Assembly: GCA_025677815.1 (NCBI GenBank) | Contig: JAIXMP010000033.1 | Location: forward strand, 186,001-250,000 | Length of the DNA stretch: 64,000 nucleotides | Direction of reading: 5' to 3' | DNA from: Phascolomyces articulosus | Lineage: Eukaryota; Mucoromycota; Mucoromycetes; Mucorales; Lichtheimiaceae | Shown here: piece by piece, positions 1-11,296 of the stretch | How the letters are laid out: each line of letters starts with the position of its first letter | Position numbering within the stretch: position 1 is the stretch's first letter | Translations under genes and position numbers: made by a program | The notes under the pieces: model-generated | What the model saw: only the letters and a program-made list of their open reading frames with translations | What the model was told of the DNA's origin: nothing | The model's database searches: none

Positions 1-982
1 TCAAAGAGTACCATTGGTGTTGAATTTGCCACTCGTAGTATCCAAGTAGATAACAAGGTGATTAAAGCTCAAATTTGGGATACTGGTAAGTTTAAAGAAG
101 TTATTATTCTTATTATATAAGAGAAGTATTAGGAAGAGAGAGTGGGAAGGGGCTTGTCTTTTTCACAATGTGTCCTGGCTTTATCGTTACACAAAATGGT
201 ATTGATTCAATTTTATTGTACTAATTTATATAAAAAAGCTGGTCAAGAACGTTATCGTGCCATCACAAGCGCGTAAGTAATATATCTAATACAAAGAAGA
301 GGGGGAGGAAGGAAAGGAACATGTGTGTGAATGATAATAGAATATGGATATTAATCATAACAACGGTTGTATAAAAATCATCCCATCCAAAATAGATATT
401 ATCGTGGTGCTGTAGGTGCTTTGTTAGTCTATGATATCTCCAAGCATTCTACTTATGAAAGTGTTGGACGTTGGTTGAAAGAACTTCGTGATCATGCTGA
501 TTCAAATATCGTCATCATGCTTGTTGGTAACAAGAGTGATTTGAGACATTTACGTGCTGTACCCACAGATGAAGCTAAGCAATTTGCTGGTAAAATCCTA
601 TTTAAACAAATATTTTAAAAATAGTAGTCATAGTAGTAAGAGGGGCTTTGACATAGTTACTCACATTTCATACTTTTTGATTAGCTGAAAATGGTTTATC
701 ATTTATTGAAACTTCCGCTTTGGATGCCACCAACGTTGAATTATCATTTCAACGAATTTTGACAGGTAAGCAAGAGAGAAAGAGAGAGAGAGAGAGATTA
801 CGGAATACCTGGAAAGGATAAAACCAGTTGTTAACCACACCTTTTTTTTCAATTCAGAAATTTATCGAATTGTGTCCAACAAAGCACTGGAATCATCTAA
901 TAATGCTATCAAGCCTACAGGTGGTCAAACTATTTTGGTATCACAAACACCTGATGAACAAAAGCAAGGTGGTTGTTGTTAA
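1..982 (+). CDS. Rab11/Ypt31-type small GTPase, 5' truncated by window edge
   Basis: Spliced exons 1-85, 239-272, 396-589, 685-765 and 858-982 give 172 codons plus stop; all introns are GT-AG. The window begins inside the gene, so the P-loop exon is missing. Visible are the switch I segment ([11 protein letters not shown]), the switch II motif [25 protein letters not shown] for guanine binding and ETSALD. The protein ends GGCC, the double-cysteine prenylation site of Rab proteins. [12 protein letters not shown] and the EIYRIVS helix fit the Rab11 (yeast Ypt31/32) group, which controls exit from the trans-Golgi and recycling endosomes and recruits exocyst. An exocyst subunit (SEC8) lies about 14 kb away, but that may be chance. 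The Rab family is certain; the Rab11 subgroup is very likely. Confidence 0.93.
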
Positions 983-2522
983 ATATATAATCATAATAAT
1001 TATAATAATAATAATTTTGTTGTATAAAATAAGACCTATGATGATGATCCCAAACGAGTATTTTATTATTAAGGAGGATAAGAAGGCGTTGCGATATAAA
1101 TATATTATCTTTTGTGTGTGGTTTTCTGTTATATACGTCAGTAGTTGCTATCTGTTAGCAGTTATTATTATTATTATATAAAAATAGGACTTGTATTTCT
1201 ATACGTGCGTTGCTCCCAGATGGGATCGTGAAATACTCTATGTCATGGGACCCTATTTTTTATCAATTTTTTAAATAAGATTCAATCGAAATAAAATAAT
1301 TTTTTTTTTTTTTTTGTGTAAAGAAAAAGAGAGTGCCGCACACTTGAAAACTTTATTTTGATTTTTTATAACAAAATCTCTTTGGGGATGTAAAAGGTTC
1401 TATGGCTCGGGTAACTCTTCCCAATCCCATCCATTCGAATAATGCATTGTTGCATTTGAAAGAAAAAGAAAAAGGGTAACATGAAGCTCTTTGCGGAGAT
1501 GAACTAAGCAGCAAAAGTGCTTTTTTTTCCCAGGAAAAAGATTTTTCATTTCCTTCGGATAACAAAAAAGTTTAACGCATGGTGTAATTGTTGTATCGTA
1601 TGACTGTGATAACTACAAATAATAATAGTTTTGGGTGGGATAATAGAATGAAAGATGGTGATGAGGAAGTGATACAGAAAGGAGGCTTTTCTAATCATCC
1701 ATTTTGATAAAAGGAGAGATGGTTTAATAAGGAAACTTTAGAGATTTGTTTATATAAGACGACCAACGGATGTGCTGATGGTGTGGTTTAAATTCATGTG
1801 ATACGTTTCTTCTTTTTTGTACACACTCTTATATTTACTATATGACTACTAATACTATGACTACCACCACTAGGACAAGGACTTCATACTCCCAGTAAAA
1901 AAATACAGTTGCCACGTTGTCACGCACATAGCGGTATTGTATAACCAATAAGGGAACACACACTCTCTCCTTAACACTCTACTCCTAGTTTCAATTGCAA
2001 AATGACCAGTCCATTACTAATAATAAAAGTTGATAGATTATTATTTATAACTTCTGGAAGAAGAGAAAAAGATCGACAATTTCTATATCAACAGGATGTA
2101 AATGATTACTTGATTGATTGACCCTTGTTTATTTACTCTTATTAATTGTTTGGGTTCAAGGATAAGGATGGGTTGTGATGGAATGTGTGTAAAAATAAGA
2201 AAGAGAGGGACAACGGGCTTACCAAATTTGGTTGTTCCTATAGTGTTTGCCTTTCATAAAACAAGTACCGTACCACGCGAATGACAGCCCCCCACCCTTC
2301 GGTCTTATCCGCTTTTGAATATAAAAACCATCGGCTTTTTTCCTCCTTTTCTCTTCTTTTTTTTTTCCCTCCATCTTTTTGTTTTTTTTCACTTATACTT
2401 TACTTTTACATCTCTCCTATCATTTAACTATTACTATTACTATTACTATTACTACATCATTCTTCCATCATTATTAATATTATCACTATTACCAACCTCA
2501 TCATTCACGGTATTATATAATA
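983..2522. other. Intergenic region, no convincing gene
   Basis: This is AT-rich DNA with long T tracts (around 1299-1315) and no spliced ORF that I could assemble. The 70-codon minus-strand ORF at 1353-1565 has low-complexity serine/lysine content and no recognisable motif. The last 200 bases become pyrimidine-rich (CT runs at 2340-2420 and ACT repeats at 2428-2452), which is typical of the promoter/5' UTR of genes in this window and supports a start near 2523. Confidence 0.5.
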
Positions 2523-2870
2523 ATGATGCAACAGCAACGGCATTTTCGTGAGATCGCCTTTCAATGGCTTCAATCTATCGCCCACGCTTTTGATTCGCAA
2601 CAACATTCTTCATCATCATCATCCAATGTTAATAATAACAATACCAATAATAATACAACAAACGAAAAATGTTGCAATGCTCAAGAACTCACTGATTCTG
2701 CCAATGCTAGTTTGACTCAATTCGAAAAAACCTATGTTTCGTTTCCAGAGTTTATCAGCAATGATGAATCAAATAATAACTGGAATCACCGTCATCATCT
2801 TCACCATGATACTTTACAAGTAGTGTGGCCTCAATCCTCTCGTTCTGCTCCTTCATCCATGGCTTGCTAA
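2523..2870 (+). CDS. Small hypothetical protein, Ser/Asn/His-rich
   Basis: A single-exon ORF of 115 codons, preceded by a pyrimidine-rich leader. I do not recognise the protein. The N-terminus (MMQQQRHFREIAFQWLQSIAHAF) could be an amphipathic helix. It is followed by a serine run, an asparagine/threonine-rich stretch (residues about 37-48) and a histidine-rich patch (NHRHHLHH, about residues 88-95). There is no signal peptide, membrane segment or cysteine pattern of a known fold. Asparagine/serine repeats are common in low-complexity regulatory proteins, but that is not evidence of function. The intron-free structure is unlike its neighbours. A second ATG immediately follows the first, so the start is ambiguous by one codon. 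Confidence 0.4.
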   Translation: MMQQQRHFREIAFQWLQSIAHAFDSQQHSSSSSSNVNNNNTNNNTTNEKCCNAQELTDSANASLTQFEKTYVSFPEFISNDESNNNWNHRHHLHHDTLQVVWPQSSRSAPSSMAC

Positions 2871-3133
2871 AGGATATCTTTTTTCATATTATTATTAATT
2901 TTACTACAACATCTTTCGCATTTATATTTCTTCTTTTCTTTAACTATAATCATCTTTAGCATATCATCTTTGTATACCATTTTTTTGTCATTATATTTCT
3001 TCTTTTCCATTGTAATATTCTTTGTGAACTCTTTTTATAACCCACATTCATATATTTTTTTTCTTAGTTATACCCCAATATACCCTTTTATATTCTCTCT
3101 CTCTCTCCCAACCAATCTATATTATATTACTAC

Positions 3134-3175
<42 letters not shown>

Positions 3176-5631
3176 TGGTAGTACATCTTCATTCAATTGA
3201 TAAAATTCCTATAAAAAGTACATATGTGTTGCATTCAAAAAAATCTGGGGCACACGTGTTTTCAAAAATTATACATACTTATTTCAATCTTAAAATGGCG
3301 ATCCGTATTATTATTATATTTCTCAGAGAATAAGAATAATTATACGAGTGACGAATTGTCTCATCATTAATAACATAAAAAAATAATAAGAAATGTGCAT
3401 TTTTGTTTATTTATTATTCTTCTTGCTTACAAGACGAAAATTAAGATGATGATGATTGCTTATTATCATTTGACTTATTGTTCTTTTTTTGTTATTGTTT
3501 TTCCCTAACTTAGCGCCAAGGATGGTAATTTGACTAATATGTAAATTATGTACACGATATATACGGGCGTGTGTGTGTGTGTTTTTTTTTTCTTTTGACT
3601 TCAGTGTAAATGGACGTATGAATAATAATATTTGTTGAATAAGATTCATTTTCTCATTCACACCTCCCCCCCAAATAATTATTGTGATGGATAATATATT
3701 TCCTTACCTGTATTAGTTGCATTAGTAAAGTGGGTAAAAGTGTGGCTTAACCCATTATCATTATTATTCTTTATTGTTTTTTTTTACTGGCTTAAATAGC
3801 AATAATAATATACCCTTGATTTTTTTTTCTTTAAAATACTTTGTGTTACGGTCCAGCATCAAGAGCTTAGGTTTTTTTTAGTGAGTGACACTAACCTTTT
3901 TTACTTATTTAAAATCATTTGAAAATGAAAACCTGTATACACCATCATTCATATGCGATCTACAATTGTTGTTTGGACTCATACTTGTCGTGGTAGTAAT
4001 TTATTTAGAATATTCATTGTTCTTCAATTACATACGTAATCATAGTAAGGATATAAATAGCCAGCCAATCTCAAGTCTGGAATGTTTTTTTTTGTTCTTT
4101 TGAGGAAAAACTATTATAAGTTGAAGGCAGTGATATATATATATAAATAATAAAGTACATAATGATTGTATTATAAAATCATAATGAATTCTATTTGACG
4201 TAATTTGTTGAACGGGTAATAAAATACTAACAATATATCACAAACGACATCATGCGAATACATGTGAATCTTAAAACGTGGTAGCTGTTCGAAATGCATA
4301 TTATATAATTATTTATTATAGCATCTCATTCAATAAGATGTTTAGTTAAATGATCGAAATACAAGAAATGGATACTGTTTATTTATATCATGACTCATAT
4401 TGTACCAACAAAATGACTCGTTAAGAAGACACCACCCCAGTATCACACTGAAATTGTTTTTTTTAATGACGGAAGCATTTATCATCAAGGAATAAAATAT
4501 TTATACTATGGATATATCGCTATCCACATTCGATAATAATTTTTTAAATAGTTCTAGTGTGGAAAAATATTATATAATATGGGTGGTATTGCTTTTTAGG
4601 TATTAATTAAAGTAAACCTTCGTTATAAAGCTAATAACAACGCTATAAAGTTCAGAGCTAATTAATGCTTTATTAAGCACAGAGGACATTACCACTGAAA
4701 GAAATATAAACAGTACATGAGTAGCAATACGGAGCAGTATTTCAATTCAAATCATAGATCTTTCCACTCAAATATATAACGCTGTACATTTCTGAACATT
4801 ATTACTATTGTACAAATTATTTTATTCCATATCTTCAGCATTATAATACTTATTCGTATCTTTTTATTTGTTCATTTCAAAGCCTTTAGCATATCATTTT
4901 ATCTTTCTGTTAGACTTTCGCTTTATTATACTACACTACATTTATATTTGTTACGTAGATAAAAAAATTCGCCAAAGATATGACTGATGTATCTCTTTAC
5001 TAGCAACAAAAAAATTTACCTACTATTCTATGATTGAACCTTTATTTTTCCTATTATCTCACTTTTCTTTTTTTTTTTTAAAAAAAAAAAAACAGTTTAG
5101 CACAATACAAAATTGATGGGACATAAATCGGTTACTACAAACCAAACTGTGTATAGCTAAAAGAAAAGGTAGATGATTATTCGAGATGTGATGGTGTATC
5201 ATTGAGCCTAACTAGGCAATATAAATGTCACACCTATATATAGATTAATGCTACGAAAGTAATGATCAAGAATAAAAAAAAGTAGTAGGCGTTTCTTGTC
5301 GATCGTTATAAAGTACAAAGGTAGCTATTTAAATTTATTGGGGTATTTAACGCAATACGCAATTGTATGGAGTTTAGTAAATCTTAATACTTAAACAAAT
5401 TTGTTCTTTCACTGTCGGTAATGGTATATTATCTTCTAATTCATGCTACTTGATTGTGAATGCTATTAAAGCTAATTGGAAACAGCTTTTAATACCAATT
5501 GTCTTATCCAAGAGAAAAAATGAGAAGGATTATTTCATCGGGGGAAGAAAATAAAGGCAAATATTTGTTTTCTTTTTAGGATGGATAGACATTCAAGTTG
5601 CTAAAAGATTATTTTTCGTCATTAACGACGA
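2871..5631. other. Gene-poor AT-rich region
   Basis: I found no gene. The sequence holds a (TTA)n microsatellite near 3137-3170, a short GT run near 3569-3582, several T/A homopolymers (a T run then an A run around 5069-5092) and scattered short ORFs of low-complexity composition. No tRNA-like cloverleaf or 5S-like sequence was evident by eye, but I could not fold the region. Confidence 0.4.
3137..3170. repeat. (TTA)n trinucleotide microsatellite
   Basis: An uninterrupted run of about eleven ATT/TTA units in non-coding DNA downstream of the small ORF at 2523. Confidence 0.9.
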
Positions 5632-5867
5632 ATGCCTTCCCCTATATTATATGAAATGCAAAAACAGCATCCTGCAATACATCAGGTAAGATACTATTGT
5701 GTTATAGTAATGACAAATATGATTAAGCCTTATTTATATAAAAAATATTGTCCATCATCATCTATCATTAGGTTTCCTTCTATATCACGGTGGTCATCAT
5801 GGGTAGTTCTGCTGGTGTGGTATATCGCTTAACATATATATCCTACAGGTGCTGGGTTCCTTACTAA
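5632..5867 (+). CDS. Possible two-exon 49-residue membrane microprotein (COX7A-like?)
   Basis: Exon 1 (5632-5685, 18 codons, MPSPILYEMQKQHPAIHQ) ends exactly at a CAG|GTAAGA donor. An 86-bp intron ends TTAG at 5771. Exon 2 (5772-5867) continues in phase with VSFYITVVIMGSSAGVVYRL, a single hydrophobic segment, then a short tail and a TAA stop. A soluble MQK..P N-terminus followed by one small-residue-rich membrane helix ending in Y-x-L resembles cytochrome c oxidase subunit VIIa of mitochondrial complex IV, but the match is by eye and weak. Against the call, another frame of the same stretch is also open. A possible 5' UTR acceptor (TTTTTAG) lies at about 5573-5579. Treat it as a candidate gene. 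Confidence 0.3.
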
Positions 5868-5894
5868 TACAGTATGGTGTGTTATAGCTTGTCT

Positions 5895-6003
5895 ACTCTG
5901 ATTAACATTTTTTTTTGGCCTGTTAACTCTAGTTAACATTGTTTTTTTTTTTTTTTTTTTTTTTTGGTTTGCTGACATGAGTTAACATTGTTTTTTTTTT
6001 CGG
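5895..6003. repeat. Three imperfect TTAACATT/poly-T units
   Basis: The motif (G)TTAACATT followed by a T-tract occurs three times: about 5900-5917, 5932-5965 (with 24 consecutive T) and 5981-6000. The first two T-tracts are followed by a GG-containing spacer (GGCCT, GGTTT). The middle copy sits next to a near-palindrome, TGTTAACTCTAGTTAACA. The units look like an imperfect tandem duplication. Confidence 0.55.
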
Positions 6004-7004
6004 ATTGATCCAATAATTAAATTAGTGTATCGCATTCGCCATTATCTACTCCAATAAAATTATGTAGCAATAATTCGGAACAGTAGGAAAAGATCATTAA
6101 TATCTTCTGAAATTGTTTTTCTCCCTCCCCCCCAAAGATGTTGTCTCCTTCCAATTCTACTCCCAATATCGCTACTTCACTATCATTGATGACATGAACT
6201 AAAGCAGCAGCAACAAAAAAAAACCTCGGCATGATTTATGATGATTATGGTTTATTTTTATTACCATCAACATCAAAAGCACGAAATACTTGGCCTACAG
6301 CATGGCCATCATTATGCATTTTTTTTTATCTTTTTGTAGTTACAATTTCTTATTTTTTGTAATCATAGTTCATGCAAAATACAGTGAATCATCTATTTTT
6401 GCAGACTCGAAAATTGAATACTCTCAAGTTCCACAACTTTATTTCTATGGAAATGTCACAGAGCACTCGATAAAAATTGCAAATTGGCACAATCATTTGA
6501 TACATTGCTATCATCTTACCAGGGTAATCAACTGTATAAAAACTAGTAAATTATAATATAAAAACAAGAATACATGTCCAGTAATTGCTCGAAATACCAA
6601 GCTTCTAATATGAGTTATATTTAAAACGGGCTATATATGGCTTATTATAATGCAATCCCACTTTTTCCAATCTCCCACCTGGAAATACCATATTGCCATT
6701 GAAAAAGAGAGAGTACAATGATCACTGTAACCATAAAGTTTATTATTTCTCTAAAATCAAAATAGTTATAATAATTTATATACATACTACAGCTCCCAAT
6801 CTTCATTAATAGACCAATGATCTGTTTGCCAGGAACAAGAATTATGATTGGGCTTAGCAAATCTTGTGTTGCACATAAAACGGAGCTAAGTTTAAAAAGA
6901 GCTTGTTTTTCCTGTATCTCTTTCTCTCCTTTGTTAAAAGCACAGTCTTTATTTTTTTTTATTACGGTGTAATAGGATCAACATTATTGATTCACTATAT
7001 CTAT

Positions 7005-7020
7005 AAGAAATACTCTATTA
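7005..7020 (+). promoter_or_regulatory. 16-bp element shared by both HET-gene upstream regions
   Basis: The sequence AAGAAATACTCTATTA is identical to 21480-21495. It lies 182 bp before this HET gene's ATG and about 254 bp before the second one. It could be a conserved promoter or 5' UTR element, or residual similarity from the duplication. Confidence 0.4.
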
Positions 7021-7186
7021 TTAAAGACATTCATCTTATTTAATTATTACCCTTTTTGTCACTATTTTCCCCGTTTCAATCATTATATTTACATTATTGC
7101 CACGGTAGGTAACTGCCTTTTGTTAAATTTCTATTTATGTTCCTTTAAACTGATTTAACAAATTTTTTTAACGCCAATCAGATAAA

Positions 7187-9139
7187 ATGTATATTGAATA
7201 TGAGACTGCACAAGTTACCAAATCCAAAAGAGGATACGTCATCAAAGAGAAGAATCCTTCAAAAAGAGTCCCTGATATGCTGCCCAGAACAGATTTCATG
7301 CCAACCAAACTAATTCGTACTTCTGATATGAAAGTGGTTTATGGATCTGAAGTACACGAAGGATACTGTGCACTATCATATTCTTGGAACCAATCTGGCA
7401 GGATTTTAAAGCATACAGTCACTGGTGAAATCAAGCGAATCGATAAAGCCAAGCATAGAATTATTTACCCAAAAGGCGATAGTTTAAATTTATCTATTAG
7501 TGAAGGAGACGATGAAGAAAGTGACGAAGGTGAAGGGAAGGGCAAGCCCTCACACAAAATCATTCATACACTGCGCAGTTTTAAAAATGGCTTTCTTAGT
7601 AAGGAATCAAAATATTACCAACAAGAAGAATATCAACTCGATTATCTTGGTGAAGTGGGTCAAGATTACATGCAACCCAATTATATTGATAATAGCGATC
7701 TTGGAGATTTTCTTGGTAAACTAGTGCAAGAAGACTATTATAGTAATACAGGCGTGAAATATGTCAAATTCGAAAGCATTCTTCAGCGAATATGTCAACA
7801 GTTCAACATTAGCTATATATGGTACGACCAAATGTGCATCAACCAAAACAATAAAAGAGAGAAACAACGAGAAATACGCAACATGCATCATATATACAAC
7901 AATGCTTACTGCACCGTCGCACTTGTACCAGAATTCCATTTAGAGCATTATGATATCAATGATGAATATCTTTATGATAATTATCACAAGAAAGCGTATG
8001 AAGAATTTGTGAATGCAGAAAATAGTCTACAAAATCATCAATATTTCAAACGTTTATGGACTTTAGAAGAAGCAATAAAAGCAAAAAGGATACTTTTTGT
8101 TGGCAAAAACATCCACTGCTGGGGAGAAGATCTTACACGCCAAAGTAATATAAATATATTTAACAGGGCACTTGAAGAACTTAGTGTCCCCATCATTTTA
8201 TATAATGCACATCAACGAACAAGCACCAAGGATCATGATCGCGTTTTTGCTCTTCTCAACTTTTTTCCGGATATCACCGACAAGATCAGCATTGATTATA
8301 GCCAACCATTTGAAGATTTGATGATTCAGTTCTATGGACTTTTAGCCGAAAAAGATATCAAAATATTGGATTTTAAAAGATTTACCAATGGCTATACATC
8401 TACCATCAAAAAATACAATTTTTTGCCATCGTGGACTGGTATAGGTGGAGAACACAACCCATCTATTAATGCAGGAACAACCTTTGGAAATTACAATATC
8501 ATTGGAAAGACCATGCATGTTACATCCACTTTTATTACGAATAGTAGCAGCATTTCTACAACCTCCCAGCAACGAATGCGTCGTTCTATATTTCCCTTTT
8601 CTTCGTACAATGATGACCTTTTGACATTACGATATGAAGACTTGCCATCTTTTCCTGACGACACCAACGATAATACTGAAAAAGCTTACTGTTACCTTTG
8701 CATTTCGGTACAGCTACCAGGAACAAGTGTTGCCAAAGTTATTCAATTAATGCCTTACAATATTGAAAAAGCTATTCTGGAAAAAAAGGATTCTCTCGGT
8801 CGGATCTCCAATAAGTTGCAACAGCTATCAAGATTTATGGAGATAAAAAAGGAAAATATGTTCTTTTATTACCGTAATGGAGAAGCGGATATTCCTAACA
8901 CTGCGTTTATCGATTTCAGTTACTTAACGGACAATGTAGACGATCCTTCAGCACAGTATGTGATACTTTGTGAAGTCCAAATTGAAAAGGAATATTATGA
9001 CGAACTTTTCTATCCTGTCATTAGAAAGAATCATGGAGAAGAATATTTTCAAGCTATTGGCTGTTGTCGTATAAGAGATAACCATGGCTATTTTTTCTCT
9101 CATTGTGATTTATCCAAACTAACCTTTTCAATCCAATAA
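7187..9139 (+). CDS. HET-domain (heterokaryon-incompatibility-like) protein, paralog 1
   Basis: A single-exon protein of 650 residues. It has the HET (Pfam PF06985) signatures in order: CALSYSWNQSG at 61-71, IWYDQMCINQ at 211-220 followed by REIRNMHHIYNNA, RLWTLEEA at 289-296, and the downstream HRTS-like block AHQRTSTKDHDRVFALL at 341-357 with IDYSQPFEDLM after it. LPSWTG further on matches the LPSW motif often following HET domains. Family knowledge: HET proteins trigger growth arrest or cell death on non-self recognition in filamentous ascomycetes, and the fold is related to TIR domains. The role in early-diverging fungi is not known to me. Residues 91-195 contain an insertion absent from the paralog at 21734, with an acidic patch (SEGDDEESDEGEGKGK, about 105-120). 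The C-terminal 260 residues (including RFMEIKKEN and DDPSAQYVIL) are shared with the paralog but match no domain I recognise. There is no NACHT, ankyrin or WD repeat. Confidence 0.85.
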   Translation: MYIEYETAQVTKSKRGYVIKEKNPSKRVPDMLPRTDFMPTKLIRTSDMKVVYGSEVHEGYCALSYSWNQSGRILKHTVTGEIKRIDKAKHRIIYPKGDSLNLSISEGDDEESDEGEGKGKPSHKIIHTLRSFKNGFLSKESKYYQQEEYQLDYLGEVGQDYMQPNYIDNSDLGDFLGKLVQEDYYSNTGVKYVKFESILQRICQQFNISYIWYDQMCINQNNKREKQREIRNMHHIYNNAYCTVALVPEFHLEHYDINDEYLYDNYHKKAYEEFVNAENSLQNHQYFKRLWTLEEAIKAKRILFVGKNIHCWGEDLTRQSNINIFNRALEELSVPIILYNAHQRTSTKDHDRVFALLNFFPDITDKISIDYSQPFEDLMIQFYGLLAEKDIKILDFKRFTNGYTSTIKKYNFLPSWTGIGGEHNPSINAGTTFGNYNIIGKTMHVTSTFITNSSSISTTSQQRMRRSIFPFSSYNDDLLTLRYEDLPSFPDDTNDNTEKAYCYLCISVQLPGTSVAKVIQLMPYNIEKAILEKKDSLGRISNKLQQLSRFMEIKKENMFFYYRNGEADIPNTAFIDFSYLTDNVDDPSAQYVILCEVQIEKEYYDELFYPVIRKNHGEEYFQAIGCCRIRDNHGYFFSHCDLSKLTFSIQ

Positions 9140-9879
9140 AAAGTTATCAGTTTTGTGTATTTTTTCTGCCTTGATTTAAAGATTATATCTATTAAATTTT
9201 ATTTTTGAGAGATTTTATATCTAGAATACTGTATATAGGAAGAATATATGGACTAAAAGTGAGGGCGAGGGAATAGAACACGGAGGAATCCCAACTTTGG
9301 TCAAAACTGTTACTGATTCATTGGAAATGTATAAAGTAAATAACATTCTCCATACTTGGATATAAAATGTGATCATACAAGTAATTTGTGTACTCCTTAA
9401 GGCAGTTGCATCAACCTAATGGTAACTGTATATAAAGCATCATTGGATTTTTTTAAAAAAAAATTATACTAGCAGTAAAAATATAAAAAGAACGATGTGT
9501 ATAGTTATATGTGTTGTTTTTTAACAGATTCATATGTTTTTAATATAATATTGTAGTAAAATGATTTTTGACGCTAATATAATAAATTTATGTATTGCGT
9601 ATATGAATATGACGACGATGTTGTTATTGAATATATAAATAGATGTTACGTATTGCGGAAATAATAGAAGTATAAGGTGATATGGATGGAAGTAAGCTGG
9701 GAGTCTACAAGCATGATTATTGAAAAAAAAGCTTGTTAAGAGAACAAGAGAAAGAGGAAAAAAAAAAAGGAAATGTTGATGATGAGGTATACATTAAGAG
9801 TATAAAATTCTTCTTGACGAGCGGATTATTTAATAAATAATAGTTAATAATAATAATACTAATAATAGGGTAAAAAGAG
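9140..9879. other. Convergent intergenic region between the HET gene and SHO1
   Basis: AT-rich DNA between two converging 3' ends. I see nothing coding in it; it probably holds both 3' UTRs and polyadenylation signals (AATAAA-like sequences occur repeatedly). Confidence 0.5.
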
Positions 9880-11296
9880 TTAAATAGAACCAGCACTGCT
9901 GTTACTCGATGGTGATGCAAACTAGTATAGATATTAAAAAAAGATGAAATACATTAGATTTTTCATATTATAGTAAGCATAATATGTAATTCTTTTTTTT
10001 TGGATTATGGAAATATGAAAAGATTAAAATACTCACATAGTTGCTTGGAATGATACCAATTTGACCATTATTTTTGCGAGCCTGCCACCAATTTCCTTTT
10101 CGATCTACGACCTCTAATATTTCTCCTTTCTCAAAGCTCAGTTCATTTGGATCCTCCTGGTTTGCTTTATCTAAACATGTAATACAAAAATATATAAAAG
10201 AGAGAGAGAGAGAAAGAGAAAGTTAAAAACACATATTCCACTATGTCCTTATTTTCATTCTAAATAGCAATAAAAAAGGTGGTATGCACTTATATGTGCG
10301 TAATTTTTTATTTTTTTTTGGAAAACTTTGCTTACAGGCATGGAGTGCTTCGACTTTTTCATAATATTCAACTGCTGGTGGTAAATATTCAGAATGAGTA
10401 GGTTGTTGAGGAGGTGTAGGTGCAACAGAATAGACCGAGTTATCAGTTGAAGTCACAGCAACACCAACAGTTGAATTATTGTAAGAAGGCATGACAATAC
10501 GTTTATCTGTAGCAATGGTTGTATCATCCAAGTGCTTTTCATTGGTTGCCATATACATTTCTTGTGGTTGTTGTTGTTGATAATGATGGTGTGGTTCACT
10601 GGAATGAATTTGTTGATGTGGGTGTCCATCTTGTTCAATTCTACCAAATGATCCAAAATAGCTATTTGGATCACTACCGAATACAATAACCCATAAATAC
10701 TATCAATAAATTAAAAAAAATCCTGGAGTGGTTAAATAAAAAATATTCTAATTTTTTTAAGTTTGTTTATTTAAATATTTAACAAACAAACCTGAATAAA
10801 GATAAGAATGATGTAACCAGCAGCATAAGCATTAGCTGGTTCCCTTGGTACTGAAGGTTTTGTATATTGAATTACATAATCTGCCTGCACAGTAAGTATT
10901 GGTATACTAGCAGCAAGGAACGTGAGGAACTGAAAGTGACAAAAAAAAAGAGCTAGGTATTAGTACAATTTTAACGGGTGATAATGATCTATCCGTTTGT
11001 AATTGAATTATTACCGTTAATCGATATTGCGGCATTGTGTTGGACATGAATATAAGTAAACTCAATAAAACAACTAATGCTTGATATATCACAACCCACC
11101 ATGCACCATTAAGTGTTTGTAGTGATACTGCACCAGCGAAGGCTATGATCCATCCGCTCTATATGAAGTATTATCATGTTATAAGTATCTATTCTACTAA
11201 TAAAACTAAACAGTATTCTTTGTTACTTACAGTTGCAATAACACTTGTTGAAAGAATAAATCGATTTTGAGCAAGATTTTTTAGGGCAATTGCCAT
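9880..11296 (-). CDS. SHO1: High-osmolarity signalling protein Sho1 (membrane osmosensor with SH3 domain)
   Basis: Six exons (11231-11296, 11015-11158, 10792-10929, 10336-10699, 10037-10170, 9880-9921) encode 295 residues. The N-terminal half has four hydrophobic segments (beginning [21 protein letters not shown]; then [27 protein letters not shown], and [21 protein letters not shown]), as in yeast Sho1. A histidine/glutamine/proline-rich linker follows, then a C-terminal SH3 domain with ALHAY, the acidic RT loop (EDPNELSF), GNWWQAR and GIIPSNY. Sho1 feeds the HOG MAP-kinase pathway; its SH3 domain binds proline-rich Pbs2. A last intron after SNY uses donor GTGAGT and adds a short serine-rich tail ([13 protein letters not shown]). 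If it is unspliced, the tail differs. The gene is divergent from UFL1 with 541 bp between the start codons. Confidence 0.9.

Larger units (their letters stand above)
5868..7186. other. Intergenic region and promoter of the first HET-domain gene
   Basis: No reliable gene. Two ORFs look less random than most: 6017-6232 on minus (71 codons, with EGDNIFGGEGEKQFQ) and 6290-6556 on plus (88 codons with a hydrophobic start). I recognise neither. Upstream of the HET gene there is a possible 5' UTR intron: donor GTAGGTAACT at 7105 and acceptor CAG ending at 7181, five bases before the ATG. Confidence 0.4.

Noticed and set aside
828..1181. 117-codon plus-strand ORF after the Rab gene
   Set aside because: It is out of frame with the real last Rab exon it overlaps and then reads through AT-rich repeats (poly-Ile).
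1353..1565. 70-codon minus-strand ORF
   Set aside because: Low-complexity Ser/Lys content, no motif and no splice partners.
3137..3170. CRISPR-like repetition
   Set aside because: It is a simple trinucleotide microsatellite; no spaced repeats occur anywhere in the window, and the DNA is eukaryotic.
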